From the NCBI GenBank assembly GCA_019359675.1, contig JAHHGX010000091.1:1-64000 (forward strand): 64,000 bases of DNA, written 5' to 3'. Below are positions 8,343-19,187 of the stretch, one piece after another. Source of the stretch: Calothrix sp. FI2-JRJ7. GTDB lineage: Bacteria; Cyanobacteriota; Cyanobacteriia; Cyanobacteriales; Nostocaceae. How positions within the stretch are numbered: the stretch's first letter is position 1; every line of letters begins with the position of its first letter. Both the position numbers and the translations under genes were made by a program. A model generated the notes under the pieces. The model saw nothing but the letters and a program-made list of their open reading frames with translations, did not search any database and was not told the DNA's origin.

Positions 8343-9056
8343 ATGGACTTGACAAACTCGAATACCGCAAACAATTTGGCTGAAGCTTTTGGTGGAGAAT
8401 CAATGGCTAATCGTAAATACCTATTCTTTGCGGAAGTGACACGTCATTTAGGTATGCATGAACTATCAAAGTTATTTCGTGAAACTGCACAGCAAGAAAC
8501 GGAACATGCATTTGCCCATTTTAGATTAATGCATCCAGAGTTAGCTGTAACAGATGCTGCATCATTAACACCCGAACAGAAAAAAGCAATTGCTGCGCGT
8601 TGTTTGGAGTTAGCAATTGAGGGTGAGACATACGAGTACAGTGTAATGTATCCGGGTTTTGCAGAGCAAGCGCGTACAGACCGAGATGGAAGTGCAGTCG
8701 TTGAATTTGAAAAGCAGCAAGCAGAATCTGTGGAACATGCTCAAACCTTCTGTAAAGCAGCACATAACTTTGGCTTGCTAACACACATCGAAAATCACCA
8801 TGCTCAACAGTATAGTGAAGCGTTGCGAGCATTAGATGGAGTGGCGCCTGCTACTAAAGCTAAAACAGGAAACCCAGCAACACAAAAATGGATTTGTCGT
8901 CAATGTTCCATGATATATGACCCAATAACAGGCGACCCAGACTCAGGTATTGCACCTGGTACACCGTTTGAAGCAATACCCGACGACTGGAAATGTCCAA
9001 TTTGCGGCGCCCAGAAAAAGCTCTTTGTTATATACGAAGAAGCAGTGGCAGGATAA
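8343..9056 (+). CDS. Rubrerythrin (diiron domain plus rubredoxin domain)
   Basis: Rubrerythrins reduce hydrogen peroxide at a diiron site, with electrons entering through a rubredoxin iron centre. The 237-aa protein starts best at ATG 8343 ([20 protein letters not shown]). The four-helix part shows the metal ligands in [15 protein letters not shown] and [14 protein letters not shown]. The C-terminal rubredoxin domain has two CxxC pairs, [11 protein letters not shown] and [13 protein letters not shown]. Length and domain order are normal. It is probably a single-gene unit; the stop is followed by a 28-bp palindrome and then the convergent end of the giant kinase. Confidence 0.93.
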   Translation: MDLTNSNTANNLAEAFGGESMANRKYLFFAEVTRHLGMHELSKLFRETAQQETEHAFAHFRLMHPELAVTDAASLTPEQKKAIAARCLELAIEGETYEYSVMYPGFAEQARTDRDGSAVVEFEKQQAESVEHAQTFCKAAHNFGLLTHIENHHAQQYSEALRALDGVAPATKAKTGNPATQKWICRQCSMIYDPITGDPDSGIAPGTPFEAIPDDWKCPICGAQKKLFVIYEEAVAG

Positions 9057-9069
9057 TAAAACACGTCGT

Positions 9070-9097
9070 GTAGAGACGTTACATGTAACATCTCTAC
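9070..9097. repeat. 28-bp palindromic repeat, GTAGAGACGT family
   Basis: Left arm GTAGAGACGTTACA, right arm TGTAACATCTCTAC, one mismatch. It lies between convergent genes and just overlaps the stop codon of the giant kinase gene, so it may work as a shared terminator. Confidence 0.85.
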
Positions 9098-12000
9098 GAG
9101 GATTTTGATAAAATTACCGGGATGCGAATTATAAATTGTGTGCCTTCCCCAGGTGCTGAAATGCACTCTAAGGTTCCACTATGTTTCTGTGTAACTATTT
9201 GATAGCTAATACTAAGTCCCAAACCAGTACCCTTCCCTTGTGGTTTAGTTGTAAAAAATGCATTAAATAATTTCTGCCGTACAGCTTCGGTCATTCCTAA
9301 ACCATTATCACCAATGCTCATAGTTATCCAGGCATCTTGATAACTAGTATGGATAGTAATAATATTGTTAATTCTTTCGTATGATTTACCCTGGTTTGCT
9401 TCCTCTAGTGCATCAATGGCATTAGCAATTAGGTTCATAAATACTTGGTTGAGTTGTTGAGGATAACACTCAACGTGGGGTAAATCGCCATAATCTTTAA
9501 TAATTTTTATTGCAGGACATTCTGGTTTGGCTTTCAAACGATGGCTAAGTATCATCAACGTAGTTTCAATACCCTCATGAATATCGACTACACAACATAC
9601 ATCGCCATTATTACGAGAGAAATTACGTAGTGATTGCATAATATCTTTGATACGAACAGTACCTAGTTTCATTGATGAAATCATTTTGGGTAAATCTTCA
9701 AGTAAATACTCTAAGTCAATAGTTTCTGCATCTTCTAAAATTTCAGATGGTACTTCTGAAAAATGCTGTTGATATAGTTCGAGGTGGTGAATTAAATCTT
9801 CTATATATTGTTGGGCATGAGTTAAATTACCATTAATGAAGCTAACAGGATTATTAACCTCATGAGCAACACCAGCAACTAATTGTCCTAATGATGAAAT
9901 TTTTTCTGTGTGTACGAGTTGCGCTTGGGTAGAAGAAAGCTTTTCTAAAGATTCTTGTAGTTGCTGTGCTTTGTTTTGTTCAAGAGCATAAAGTCGCGCG
10001 TTTTCGATAGAAATAGAAACTTGAGAACTGAGTAAATTCAATATTTCTAACCTATCGGCGGTAAAAACACCTGTGGTAAGATTATTTTCTAAATATATAA
10101 TTCCTGTAAGTTTACCTTGATGAATTATCGGCAAACACAAGACTGATTTCGGTTGATTTTTGATGATATAAGGGTCAAAAGCAAAAACTTTAGAATGACT
10201 AGCATTTTCCAAAATAATATTTTTTTCGGTGCGTTCGACATAATTCAGTACAGAGAATGGTAAATTTGATACATCATTAAATTCATTCGTTGCTACTTCT
10301 ATTATCCAATTAGATTCACGCTTGCTAACCAAACACGCTTTTTGGGCGCCTGCATTTTCCTGTAAAATTATAATTAATTTATTAAGTAAACTAGGTAAAT
10401 TAATTTCACTGGAAAGCGTTTGAGATGCTTTAATAACAGTATGTAAATCAAGTAAACTTATTCCAGTTGTTGTGCTGACTGTACGAATAATGTCAGTTTT
10501 AGCTTGGTTGTTTATTTTGACTGCTAAAAATTTATTATATTTTTCTTCAAGCTGCTTAACTTTATTCTTCGCTCCCCATACAGTATAGCAATAGTGAGAT
10601 TGTAAAAGATAGTCTGTAGCAAGTCGGTTTCTACCCTTTGCAAAATAAAACTTAGCAGTTAGTTCTGTTGCCAAAGCTTCATTTTGCCGAAAACCAGCTT
10701 CTGTAGCAAGAGTAATTGCTTGGTCGTATAATTCCATAGCTTGATAATCTTGTCCAGAAATTTTAGCAACTTCTGCTTGAAGCAATAAATACATATGTTG
10801 ATAATTTTCCGGGGAATGCTTTGCCCAATGACTAAATTTTTCTAAATTTAGGCTAAGTTTTGTAAAGCTTTGCTCATTTTTAAATTCGGCGCCTCCTGAA
10901 GGGTTACAATAGGCATTGCTTAACGCAATACTTTGATGAAAGTAGAAAACCGGATTGATAAAAATTCCTTCTGCACCTTCTACACATTTTTCTGCAAGTT
11001 CAGCATACTCGACTGCTTTTGTATACTCACCATACCAATTACAAAGTACCAACTTATAAAGGTAAACAACAAAAATAGTTAACAAATCCGCAGAATTATG
11101 TGCAAATTCTAATACCTGATGTTCGTCTATATATTTGTTTGATAAGTTTTGTCGTATTGCATCAGGTTCTACTAAATTGGTAATTAGCTCTTTTGTTAAT
11201 AAATGGTAATTGAGCATATTCTTGTCAATTCTTTGCAGAGTAGAAGTAAAATCATCTGCAATTGCAGCAGTTTCTTGTAAAGATGTGTCTCCAAATAAGC
11301 ATTGCCAAATATAATTAACAGAGCAATAACCAGACCATTGATATGAACCTGTTTCTAAACCACTACTAAAACCCTGTTTTAGATAAGGCTTACATTGACT
11401 AATATGTTTTTTGTAGTGGAGAATTAAACCTCCCCACATATTAAAAAGATTAGCTTCTAAATCCTGAGTTTGTAAAACTTCATGTAATTTGAGGGCTAAA
11501 TTACCAAATTCATATCCTAACTCGACTTCGCCATGCCTAAACACCAAGGTAAAACTATAAAGCATATACCCAAATACGGAAATTGGGGAATTGCCATAAT
11601 TAATTGAAAGTTGAGTAAGTTTCTTGGCACAGAGGTGCAAGGCTTTAGAACCTAAAAAATAAGCAATAGGCCATACTTCCTTAAGAGTCCGTTGAGCCAT
11701 CAGCTTTTCAGGGTCTTGCATTTTTGGTAATAGAGCTAAACAAGCAACGTCGCGAACGCCTATCATTGCTTTTGTCGCCTGATGTTCTTTTAAGAGATAC
11801 CCCTCATTTGGGTAAGCTTCAAACTCGATACCCAACATTTGTAATGTATTTAGACCAACCTCATAGGCAGGAATCAAATTATTTTTCATGCGATAACACA
11901 TGATTTTATACTCGTTTACTTGACATCGTTCTAATAAAGTTTTAACATTGCCAAGCGCTACATCTAATACTGCCAAACCTGCATCATTATTGCCATTTAA

Positions 12001-14436
12001 ATATTCAGTTACACCTGTCTCTAAATAAAGGTCGAGCGTCAATGAATAATGTGTTTGCCAAGAATCAAACGGTAAACAACTAATTCCGATTTTCAGAAGT
12101 TTTAAAGCTGTTTCAAACGCAGAAGAAGATTTAGCTCGTTTACCTGCTAACAAATTTAATTCTGCTAATTGATAATGTTCTGATGGCGCCGTAATTAATG
12201 TCTGAGCAAGGTTCAGATGATTAACGATATCAAAAATCTTTTCTTCGAGTTCAGATGGTTTTGTATTACGCAATAGCATTTGTCCAACTTGTAAGTGTAC
12301 CTTCTGTTTTTCCGAAGCTGGAATTAACGTATACGCTGCTTGTTGAACTCGGTCGTGTAAGAACTTATAATCAACTTGGACTGCTGTCTGATAAAATGTC
12401 TCTAAATTAGACTGTTCCCAAACTAGAGGTATTTTATAATTATTGTTTAAAGGTACAACTAAACCTGCTAATAAGGCTGACCATAAATCTGCTGCTGTTT
12501 GTGTCAGAGATTGTTGACTAACTACAGCCAAACTATTTAAATCAAAGCAATTATTAATACATGAAGCTAATTTCAAAATTTGTCGAGTTGACTGTGGTAG
12601 TTTTTGAATTTTAGCAATCATCAAATCAACTACATTATCAGTGATATCTCGATTTTCAATTTGGTTAATATCCCACGACCAAGTGCTATTATTAATATTA
12701 AAGTTTAATAATGACTCTTGATAAAGTGATTTAATTAATTGATTTATAAAGAATGGATTTCCTTGAGTTTTGTTATATAATAAATTTGCTAAAGGTTTAA
12801 TTTCTATGGGAGAAGATTTTACTGTATCAATAAGTAATTGCGTGAGATGAGATACTGATAAAGCTTGTAACGTAATTTCTTCAACCTTCACTCCCGCACC
12901 TCGAATATCCTCCACAGTTAAAATAAAGGGATGGGTTTTGTTGACTTCATTATTGCGATAGGCAGCAATTAATAGTAAATACTGAGTTTCGGAGTCAGTC
13001 ATAAGTAACTGAATTAATTTTAACGAAGCAGCATCTGCCCATTGGAGGTCATCTAAAAATATTACCAGTGGATGTTCTTTGTTGGCAAAAACATGAATAA
13101 ATTGCTTAAATACCAAATTAAAACGCATTTGTGCTTCTACTGGTGCTAGTGGCGATACAAATGGCTGTTTCCCTATAATTAATTCGACTTCTGGAATGAC
13201 ATCAATAATAATTTGCCCGTTATTACCGAAAGCATTCAATAGCTTTTGGCGCCAATCTTGAATTTTTGCGTCACTTTCGGCTAATAATTGTCGCACTAAT
13301 TCGACAAACGCCTGAATTAGAGAAGCAAAGGGAATATTACGCTTAAACTGGTCAAATTTGCCAGAAATAAAATAACCTCGTTGACGAGTAATGGGACGAT
13401 GAATTTCATTAACCAAAGAAGATTTACCAATCCCAGAATAACCAGCGACTAACATCATTTGGGCGCCACCCAAACTAACATTAGTAAAAGCACTAATTAA
13501 TGTCGTAACTTCCGCTTCTCGACCGTAAAGTTTTTGAGGAATTTGTAGTTGATTTGACCAATCTTGCTGACTTAAAGGAAAAGGAACTATTTCTCCTGTC
13601 ATTTCTAATTGGCGAATACATACCTCTAAATCAGCTTTTAACCCATAAGCGCTTTGGTAACGTTCCTCCGCAGTTTTCGCCAGTAATTTCATCACAATTT
13701 CAGATATAATACCTGGCACATCAGGATTTAACTTGTTAGGAGGAACAGGAATTTGAGCAATATGACAGTGTACCAACTCCATTGGGTCTTGAAAATCTTT
13801 AAAAGGTAACTGAAGAGTCAGCATTTCGTAAAAAGTTACACCGAGAGAATAAAAATCAGTGCGGTAATCTAGGTCGCGATTCATTCTCCCGGTTTGTTCT
13901 GGGGACATATACGTTAACGTCCCTTCTAATTGGTTGGCGTTGCTTAAAGATGGTGTTTCTTTACTCAGTTTTGAGGCAATGCTAAAGTCTGTTAGTTTTA
14001 CCTGTTTTGTCTGGGCATTAATAATGATATTAGCTGGTTTGATGTCTTTATGAATGATGCAGTGAGTATGCAAAGATACCAGGGCTTGCGCTAGTTGTAC
14101 GGCAATGTTAAGAATATTTATCAGCGGCAACTTTGTTCTCGTTAGATATTGCTTAAGACTAATGCCCTCAAAGTCTTCTGCTACAAGTACAAGGCGATTT
14201 TGGTAAGTTTCTAATCCATAGACTTTAACTACCTGATCTAAGTCCAGATTTTCAGTAATTGTGTACTCATGCCGAAGGCGCGTAATCTCCTCTAAAGTTG
14301 GGTATTCTGCTTTCAGGATTTTCAGAATAACAGGTTGTTGTTGTGGTTGTGATAATCCTCGGTAAATTACTGTATTTAAGCCTTCGTAAATTACTTCAGT
14401 AATGTTATAGCCTGGAATCTTTAAACTGGAGAGCAT
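9094..14436 (-). CDS. Giant Ser/Thr kinase - AAA/STAND - GAF - histidine kinase hybrid (HstK-type)
   Basis: This 1780-aa multidomain signalling protein has four parts. (1) A Hanks-type Ser/Thr kinase at residues about 1-270, with HCIIHKDIKPANIIINAQTK and TDFSIASKLS; the DFG position reads DFS. (2) An AAA/predictor ATPase part with Walker A GYSGIGKSSLV near 332 and VIFLDDLQWADAASLKLIQL, followed by a long helical, TPR-like region. (3) A GAF domain at about 1320-1460 (FAFDPYIIKNQPKSVLCLPI). (4) A histidine kinase with H-box LVAGVAHEVNNPVSFINGN near 1524 and ATPase motifs DNGLGM and GKGTGLGLSISYQI. Such HstK-like proteins are typical of filamentous cyanobacteria. No partner response regulator is adjacent; the input is unknown. 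Confidence 0.93.
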   Translation of the reverse strand: MLSSLKIPGYNITEVIYEGLNTVIYRGLSQPQQQPVILKILKAEYPTLEEITRLRHEYTITENLDLDQVVKVYGLETYQNRLVLVAEDFEGISLKQYLTRTKLPLINILNIAVQLAQALVSLHTHCIIHKDIKPANIIINAQTKQVKLTDFSIASKLSKETPSLSNANQLEGTLTYMSPEQTGRMNRDLDYRTDFYSLGVTFYEMLTLQLPFKDFQDPMELVHCHIAQIPVPPNKLNPDVPGIISEIVMKLLAKTAEERYQSAYGLKADLEVCIRQLEMTGEIVPFPLSQQDWSNQLQIPQKLYGREAEVTTLISAFTNVSLGGAQMMLVAGYSGIGKSSLVNEIHRPITRQRGYFISGKFDQFKRNIPFASLIQAFVELVRQLLAESDAKIQDWRQKLLNAFGNNGQIIIDVIPEVELIIGKQPFVSPLAPVEAQMRFNLVFKQFIHVFANKEHPLVIFLDDLQWADAASLKLIQLLMTDSETQYLLLIAAYRNNEVNKTHPFILTVEDIRGAGVKVEEITLQALSVSHLTQLLIDTVKSSPIEIKPLANLLYNKTQGNPFFINQLIKSLYQESLLNFNINNSTWSWDINQIENRDITDNVVDLMIAKIQKLPQSTRQILKLASCINNCFDLNSLAVVSQQSLTQTAADLWSALLAGLVVPLNNNYKIPLVWEQSNLETFYQTAVQVDYKFLHDRVQQAAYTLIPASEKQKVHLQVGQMLLRNTKPSELEEKIFDIVNHLNLAQTLITAPSEHYQLAELNLLAGKRAKSSSAFETALKLLKIGISCLPFDSWQTHYSLTLDLYLETGVTEYLNGNNDAGLAVLDVALGNVKTLLERCQVNEYKIMCYRMKNNLIPAYEVGLNTLQMLGIEFEAYPNEGYLLKEHQATKAMIGVRDVACLALLPKMQDPEKLMAQRTLKEVWPIAYFLGSKALHLCAKKLTQLSINYGNSPISVFGYMLYSFTLVFRHGEVELGYEFGNLALKLHEVLQTQDLEANLFNMWGGLILHYKKHISQCKPYLKQGFSSGLETGSYQWSGYCSVNYIWQCLFGDTSLQETAAIADDFTSTLQRIDKNMLNYHLLTKELITNLVEPDAIRQNLSNKYIDEHQVLEFAHNSADLLTIFVVYLYKLVLCNWYGEYTKAVEYAELAEKCVEGAEGIFINPVFYFHQSIALSNAYCNPSGGAEFKNEQSFTKLSLNLEKFSHWAKHSPENYQHMYLLLQAEVAKISGQDYQAMELYDQAITLATEAGFRQNEALATELTAKFYFAKGRNRLATDYLLQSHYCYTVWGAKNKVKQLEEKYNKFLAVKINNQAKTDIIRTVSTTTGISLLDLHTVIKASQTLSSEINLPSLLNKLIIILQENAGAQKACLVSKRESNWIIEVATNEFNDVSNLPFSVLNYVERTEKNIILENASHSKVFAFDPYIIKNQPKSVLCLPIIHQGKLTGIIYLENNLTTGVFTADRLEILNLLSSQVSISIENARLYALEQNKAQQLQESLEKLSSTQAQLVHTEKISSLGQLVAGVAHEVNNPVSFINGNLTHAQQYIEDLIHHLELYQQHFSEVPSEILEDAETIDLEYLLEDLPKMISSMKLGTVRIKDIMQSLRNFSRNNGDVCCVVDIHEGIETTLMILSHRLKAKPECPAIKIIKDYGDLPHVECYPQQLNQVFMNLIANAIDALEEANQGKSYERINNIITIHTSYQDAWITMSIGDNGLGMTEAVRQKLFNAFFTTKPQGKGTGLGLSISYQIVTQKHSGTLECISAPGEGTQFIIRIPVILSKSS

Positions 14437-14642
14437 TATTTCACCTCATGTACTGCGTTCACTATTTCTAGAGTTCCCACAGCACAAGTGAAAGTCTTAT
14501 ACTACATTAAAATACATAATAATTACTAGTACCGTGCGGCGTAAATACGCCTACCATTTTCAAAGGCTGCAAATCATGATTTTTTCAAGGCTCGTAATGG
14601 TGGGTTTATTTCCGCCGTCGTATACTAGTTTTGGGGAGTTGG

Positions 14643-14701
14643 CGCCGATTTTAAATCTGTCTTACTCGCACCTCTGTGTACTCTGTGTCTCTGTGGTAAA
14701 G
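14643..14701. repeat. Dispersed CTCTGTG-type repeat reading into a gene end
   Basis: CGCCGATTTTAAATCT is followed by CTTACTCGCACCTCTGTGTA and CTCTGTGTCTCTGTGGTAAA. The first part recurs at about 61948-61970, and the CTCTGTG part recurs at about 59033-59056. The repeat supplies the last dozen codons of the adjacent hybrid kinase gene (FTTETQSTQRCE, stop at 14662-14664). Confidence 0.7.
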
Positions 14702-17700
14702 AGAATTTTATCGGGTTCTGTTTGAGCAAGTGGAAGTACGATACTAAAAGTAGCTCCTAGTCCGACTCCGGGACTTGTGGCTTTTACAGTTCCTCCATGA
14801 AGCTCAATAATTTGTTTGACAATTGAAAGTCCCAACCCCAAACCGCCTGCATTGCGTCTAATAGAAGAATCTTCCTGCCGGAAACGGTCGAAAACGTAAG
14901 GCAAAAAATCAGGCTTTATGCCAATTCCTGTATCACTAACTGTAAGGGATACGCGCGAGTCTATCTTAGAAAGTGACACTTGTATCTTTCCGCCTTCAGG
15001 GGTAAATTTAATGGCATTGGAAACAAGATTCCATACTACTTGTTGCAAGCGATTTGAGTCTCCTATAATAGAAGCACTCAAAGCATCCAAAACTGTTTGA
15101 AGTTGTATATTCTTTGCTTGCAAAGTTGGAAGGAAGGATTCGATAGCAGCTTGAATTACTGAGTTAAGATTAATTTCCTTAAAGTCGAGTCGAACTTTTC
15201 CCGACATTATTCGGCTCATATCAAGAAGGTCTTCGATAATTTGCGCTTGCGCTCGTGAATTTCTTTCAATTACCTCAAGCCCTTTTTTGAATTCCGCAGG
15301 AACAGTCTTTTGCTTACGTAAAATTTGTGCCCAACCAAGGATGGAATTAAGCGGTGTCCTTAGTTCATGAGAAACGGTTGCTAAAAATTCATCTTTGAGG
15401 CGCCCAATTTGCTCGGCTTGTGCGCGGGCAACCTGTTCACTTTCTAAAAGTGCTTCACGGCGTGCCTCTAGCTCTTTACGCTCAGTAATATCATGTAAAT
15501 TAACAGAAAGTCCATCGACAGAAGGGTAGGCAAACACTTCCAGCCAACGATTAGAAAAAGGAGATAATACTTCAAAGTACACAGCTACTTGCTCACGCAT
15601 AGCTTTGTAATACTGCTCCTCAAAAGCACTTCCCTTAACCATCTCAAACTCTTCCCAAATAACTTTACCAAGTAGCTCGGAGCGGTCTTTACCTAAATAT
15701 TCCTCACATCGACTGTTTATATAAGTAAAACGCCACTCCCGGTCAAGACCATAAAAAGCATCGGTTACTCTTTCAAGAATTGTTGCCCGAAGTTTCACTG
15801 CTTCAACTTCAATTCTTGAATTTGCAGCTTCCTGCCGTAACCGTGATGTTTCCAAAGTTGCTTTCACACGAGCCAAAAGCTCCCGCGCGCTAAAAGGTTT
15901 TATTAAATAATCGTCTGCTCCCGATAAAAGTCCCTCGACACGCGACTCTTCACCCGCGCGAGCCGAAAGCAGCACAATTGGTACACAACTAGTACGTTCA
16001 TCTGAGCGCAACTGAGCAAGAAGACCAAAACCGTCGAGTTTCGGCATCATCACATCACTTAGTACAATATCTGGCAAATGTTCACGAGCATATGCTAAGG
16101 CTGCTTCCCCATCTGCCACGGCAATAACTTCATATTGTGTACATAGAAGTTTTCGCACATACTCACGCATATCTGCATTATCGTCCGCCAGAAGCACTTT
16201 TGCTCGTGGTAGCTGTATTTCATTAAATTCTGCTTCTTCGACATCCTCTACATTATCTGCCAACCACCCAAGCGCTTCTTCAACAAATGCGTCTGACCGA
16301 ATGTTTGTTTGGTTAAGTATACTCTCACTAACAAGCTCGTTATTTTTAAGGTGTTGCTTACCGCATGGAATTGAGACAGTAAAAGTACTTCCTTGACCAT
16401 AGACGCTTTGTACTTGTATGGCGCCACCATGAAGTTGTACTAGTTCTTGTACAAGCGCCAGCCCAATTCCAGTTCCTTCATGTGTTCGACCTTGGGTTTC
16501 TTCAATGCGGTAAAAGCGCTTAAACACATTTTCAATTTCAGACTCAGGGATACCACAACCTGTATCTTGAACGTGTAACTCAACGTTTTCCCCAACTATG
16601 TATTGTTTAACACCAATATGTCCAATTTGAGTAAACTTAAAAGCATTTGAGAGTAAGTTAAGAACAATTTTCTCCCATTTATCTCGGTCTACATACACAT
16701 GTTCTTTTAAAGGTGGACAATCAACTATAAGCTGTAATCCTGCTTTCTCAATTGTAGACCGGAACACGCTTGCAAGGTCTGTAGTCAGTGCCGCCAAATC
16801 TGTAAGCTCATAAACAGATTGCATTCGGTTAGCTTCGATGCGCGAAAAATCTAGAAGCGTGTTAACCAGTTTAAGCAACCTTAAACTATTACGATGAGCA
16901 ATCTTTATTCGTTCTGTTTGAGTTGGTGTGGTTTCCGGGTCTTGGAGAGCATCCGACAGTGGCCCCAACATCAACGTTAATGGAGTTCTAAACTCATGGC
17001 TAACGTTCGAGAAGAAAATAGTTTTTTCCCGGTCAAGTTCAGCGAGCTTCTGCGCGCGTTTGCGTTCTTCTTCGTGAGCTTGAGCATTTCGCAAAGCGAC
17101 AGATACTTGACCTGCAAGTAGTTCGTAGAACGAAGTATACCCTTCATCAAGCGCGCGGTTAGGACTAATTCCAGCAACCATAACCCCAAGAGGCGCCGCA
17201 GTACCTGAAGAAGCGATAGGCATTACAAGCGCCGCACGCGTTGGTTCGTTCCAAGGTCCCCCTGGTAATAATTGATGCTGGTCTATATTTTCAATTAAAA
17301 CAGTTTCACCCTTATAAGCTTGTTCAAGCGACCATATGTCATCTTTTTGAGGCGCCGATATATCAAAAGTAACCGGGATAATATGCTCGGCATCGGCAAC
17401 CCTTACCATACTTTGGAGTGTGAGAGTTTTTCCATCAACAGAGCGAAGGTAAATTAGCGCAAACGGCACATCAAGCGGGTGTTCTGCTATCGCTGCTGCA
17501 ACAGAGTGACACGTTGTTTCTACACTTTGTGTCTCACCAGCTTTAGATGCAAGGTCACGAAGCAATCTTAACCTGCGGGCGCCTAATACCTGCTGAGTCA
17601 CCTCACTACAAACGCAGAACATCCCGACTACTTGCCCGTCTTCATCCGACTCTGGAGCATGAGAAAGGCTAAAATAAGATTCTTCACGGTAGCCTGAGCG

Positions 17701-18063
17701 CTCCAAAACTAACATTTGTGCCTCAACCCAGTTTGCTACCCCCGTTGTCATTACTTCATCAATCATGGGGCCGAGCGTATCCCACGCTTCAGCCAACGTA
17801 ATTCTTATATCAGTACCGAGAGCAGCAGGGTGCTTATCACCGATAAGTTTTGAATAAGCATCATTATAAAACTGAATTAAATGAGGCCCCCATATTAAAA
17901 CCATTGGGTAGCGTGAAGCCAAAAGCGTTTTAACAGTGCTTTTAAGACTTTGCGACCACGTTTCAACCGCACCAACAGGTGTACTATCCCAGTCGAAAGC
18001 ACGCATACGCGCCCTCATCTCGCCTTGTCCTGGGAAAAAGTTTAATTGATGCTCATGGTTCAT
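14662..18063 (-). CDS. Hybrid sensor kinase: PAS-GAF-HisKA/HATPase-REC-PAS-HisKA/HATPase
   Basis: This 1133-aa soluble hybrid kinase contains two complete kinase modules. In order they are: a PAS-like N-terminus (MVLIWGPHLIQFYNDAYSKL); GAF at about 165-325; first kinase with H-box FFSNVSHEFRTPLTLMLGPL near 358 and DTGCGIPESEIENVFKRFYR; receiver domain from about 626 (VLLADDNADMREYV) with the phospho-acceptor in DIVLSDVMMPKLDGFG; PAS near 771; and a second kinase with FLATVSHELRTPLNSILGWA near 894 and GLGLGLSIVKQIIELHGGTV. No transmembrane helix is seen. The last residues, FTTETQSTQRCE, are encoded by a dispersed repeat. With the kinase hybrid downstream and the cyclase upstream it makes a minus-strand signalling block, but the spacing argues for separate transcripts. 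Confidence 0.92.
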   Translation of the reverse strand: MNHEHQLNFFPGQGEMRARMRAFDWDSTPVGAVETWSQSLKSTVKTLLASRYPMVLIWGPHLIQFYNDAYSKLIGDKHPAALGTDIRITLAEAWDTLGPMIDEVMTTGVANWVEAQMLVLERSGYREESYFSLSHAPESDEDGQVVGMFCVCSEVTQQVLGARRLRLLRDLASKAGETQSVETTCHSVAAAIAEHPLDVPFALIYLRSVDGKTLTLQSMVRVADAEHIIPVTFDISAPQKDDIWSLEQAYKGETVLIENIDQHQLLPGGPWNEPTRAALVMPIASSGTAAPLGVMVAGISPNRALDEGYTSFYELLAGQVSVALRNAQAHEEERKRAQKLAELDREKTIFFSNVSHEFRTPLTLMLGPLSDALQDPETTPTQTERIKIAHRNSLRLLKLVNTLLDFSRIEANRMQSVYELTDLAALTTDLASVFRSTIEKAGLQLIVDCPPLKEHVYVDRDKWEKIVLNLLSNAFKFTQIGHIGVKQYIVGENVELHVQDTGCGIPESEIENVFKRFYRIEETQGRTHEGTGIGLALVQELVQLHGGAIQVQSVYGQGSTFTVSIPCGKQHLKNNELVSESILNQTNIRSDAFVEEALGWLADNVEDVEEAEFNEIQLPRAKVLLADDNADMREYVRKLLCTQYEVIAVADGEAALAYAREHLPDIVLSDVMMPKLDGFGLLAQLRSDERTSCVPIVLLSARAGEESRVEGLLSGADDYLIKPFSARELLARVKATLETSRLRQEAANSRIEVEAVKLRATILERVTDAFYGLDREWRFTYINSRCEEYLGKDRSELLGKVIWEEFEMVKGSAFEEQYYKAMREQVAVYFEVLSPFSNRWLEVFAYPSVDGLSVNLHDITERKELEARREALLESEQVARAQAEQIGRLKDEFLATVSHELRTPLNSILGWAQILRKQKTVPAEFKKGLEVIERNSRAQAQIIEDLLDMSRIMSGKVRLDFKEINLNSVIQAAIESFLPTLQAKNIQLQTVLDALSASIIGDSNRLQQVVWNLVSNAIKFTPEGGKIQVSLSKIDSRVSLTVSDTGIGIKPDFLPYVFDRFRQEDSSIRRNAGGLGLGLSIVKQIIELHGGTVKATSPGVGLGATFSIVLPLAQTEPDKILFTTETQSTQRCE

Positions 18064-18206
18064 ATAGTATATTGTGGTGCGTTGCGCGCGTCGCGTTACT
18101 TAACCTTACATTAACTATTTTAATTTTAACTTATCAGAAATAAGTTTACTATATATTTATAGTAGTTGGTTTCGTTGAAATTAGGTATAACGATAGCTCT
18201 ACCTAC

Positions 18207-18839
18207 TTACAATTTCATTTCCACAACCATCATTCTCCAAATTACATCAAAATTAAATTTTGCAGCACGCTGAATATTAAAATTTGCAGATGTTAGTAAC
18301 TTGTGAAATTCTGCTTGAGTGTAGCAGCGTTTATGAGCAGAATTAAAGCTTTTTAGATATAGGTCAATTAAACGGCAAAAAAAGTAGTCTTTACACCAAT
18401 CTAAAATAAATACTTTTCCATCGGGTTTCAATACGCGCTTCATCTCAGCTAATGCGGCAACTGGGTCATCAAAAAAATGAAAAGCACTTGCAGAGACAAT
18501 TATATCAAAGCTGTGATTTGCAAATGGTAAACTAGAGGCGCGTGCTATTTGAAAATAAATATTAGGATATAAATTAGAATTAGCTATAAATTTATTCTTC
18601 GCAACAAGTAGCATCTGCTCAGAAATATCCACACCTGTAATATGCTGCTTAGGATTATCGCGTAATATTAAACTTTCAAACTCACCCGTTCCACAGCCAA
18701 CATCTAATACTGTATCTTGCGGCGAAATATTTGCCCAATTTTTCAGATAAGTTAGCGTTTTATTAATGTAGCTATTCCAACGCAGGTCATAAATATTAGC
18801 TATATTATCGTATTCTTGGCGAACTATGTTTTCCTTCAT
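18207..18839 (-). CDS. Class I SAM-dependent methyltransferase
   Basis: This 210-aa protein of the UbiE/COQ5-like methyltransferase group has motif I VLDVGCGTGEFESL (residues about 45-58), the acidic-loop region ITGVDISEQMLLVAKNKF, motif II SFDIIVSASAFHFFDDP, and motif III MKRVLKPDGKVFILDW. The substrate cannot be told from sequence. The C-terminal part after KRCYTQAEFHKLLTSA is typical of small-molecule methyltransferases. It lies 13 bases downstream of the YnfA-family gene on the same strand and may be co-transcribed with it. Confidence 0.85.
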   Translation of the reverse strand: MKENIVRQEYDNIANIYDLRWNSYINKTLTYLKNWANISPQDTVLDVGCGTGEFESLILRDNPKQHITGVDISEQMLLVAKNKFIANSNLYPNIYFQIARASSLPFANHSFDIIVSASAFHFFDDPVAALAEMKRVLKPDGKVFILDWCKDYFFCRLIDLYLKSFNSAHKRCYTQAEFHKLLTSANFNIQRAAKFNFDVIWRMMVVEMKL

Positions 18840-18852
18840 AAATATAACTTTA

Positions 18853-19179
18853 CTAGTTCCGAGGTGTGTACATCATAATTAACACGCCTATGAGTACAAT
18901 ACTAGCACCCAACCAGTCAAACTTATCCGGCGCCACTCCGTCAACTTTCCAACCCCATATAATAGATAAAATAATAAAAATACCACCGTATGCAGCATAC
19001 GCACGTCCAAAATTAGCAGGTTGTTTTGTAGCAACAAACCCGTATACAGTGAGCAATCCTGAACCAAGCAAAGCTAGAACAGGACTTTTACCTTCGCGCA
19101 ACCACAGCCAAACTAGATAACCTCCACCTATTTCACATAATCCAGCAATAATGAAATAAAAAACAGAATTAATTAGCAT
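18853..19179 (-). CDS. YnfA/UPF0060 family small membrane protein
   Basis: This 108-aa integral membrane protein has four hydrophobic segments, starting [20 protein letters not shown], then [33 protein letters not shown] and [20 protein letters not shown]. The E-I-GGGYLVW and GRxYAAYGG motifs are diagnostic of UPF0060/YnfA, which belongs to the small multidrug/DMT-like transporter group. Substrate and direction are not established. Length is normal. The methyltransferase gene follows 13 bases after its stop, and a GTAGAGACGT palindrome lies just upstream of its start. Confidence 0.92.
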   Translation of the reverse strand: MLINSVFYFIIAGLCEIGGGYLVWLWLREGKSPVLALLGSGLLTVYGFVATKQPANFGRAYAAYGGIFIILSIIWGWKVDGVAPDKFDWLGASIVLIGVLIMMYTPRN

Positions 19180-19187
19180 TATTAAAT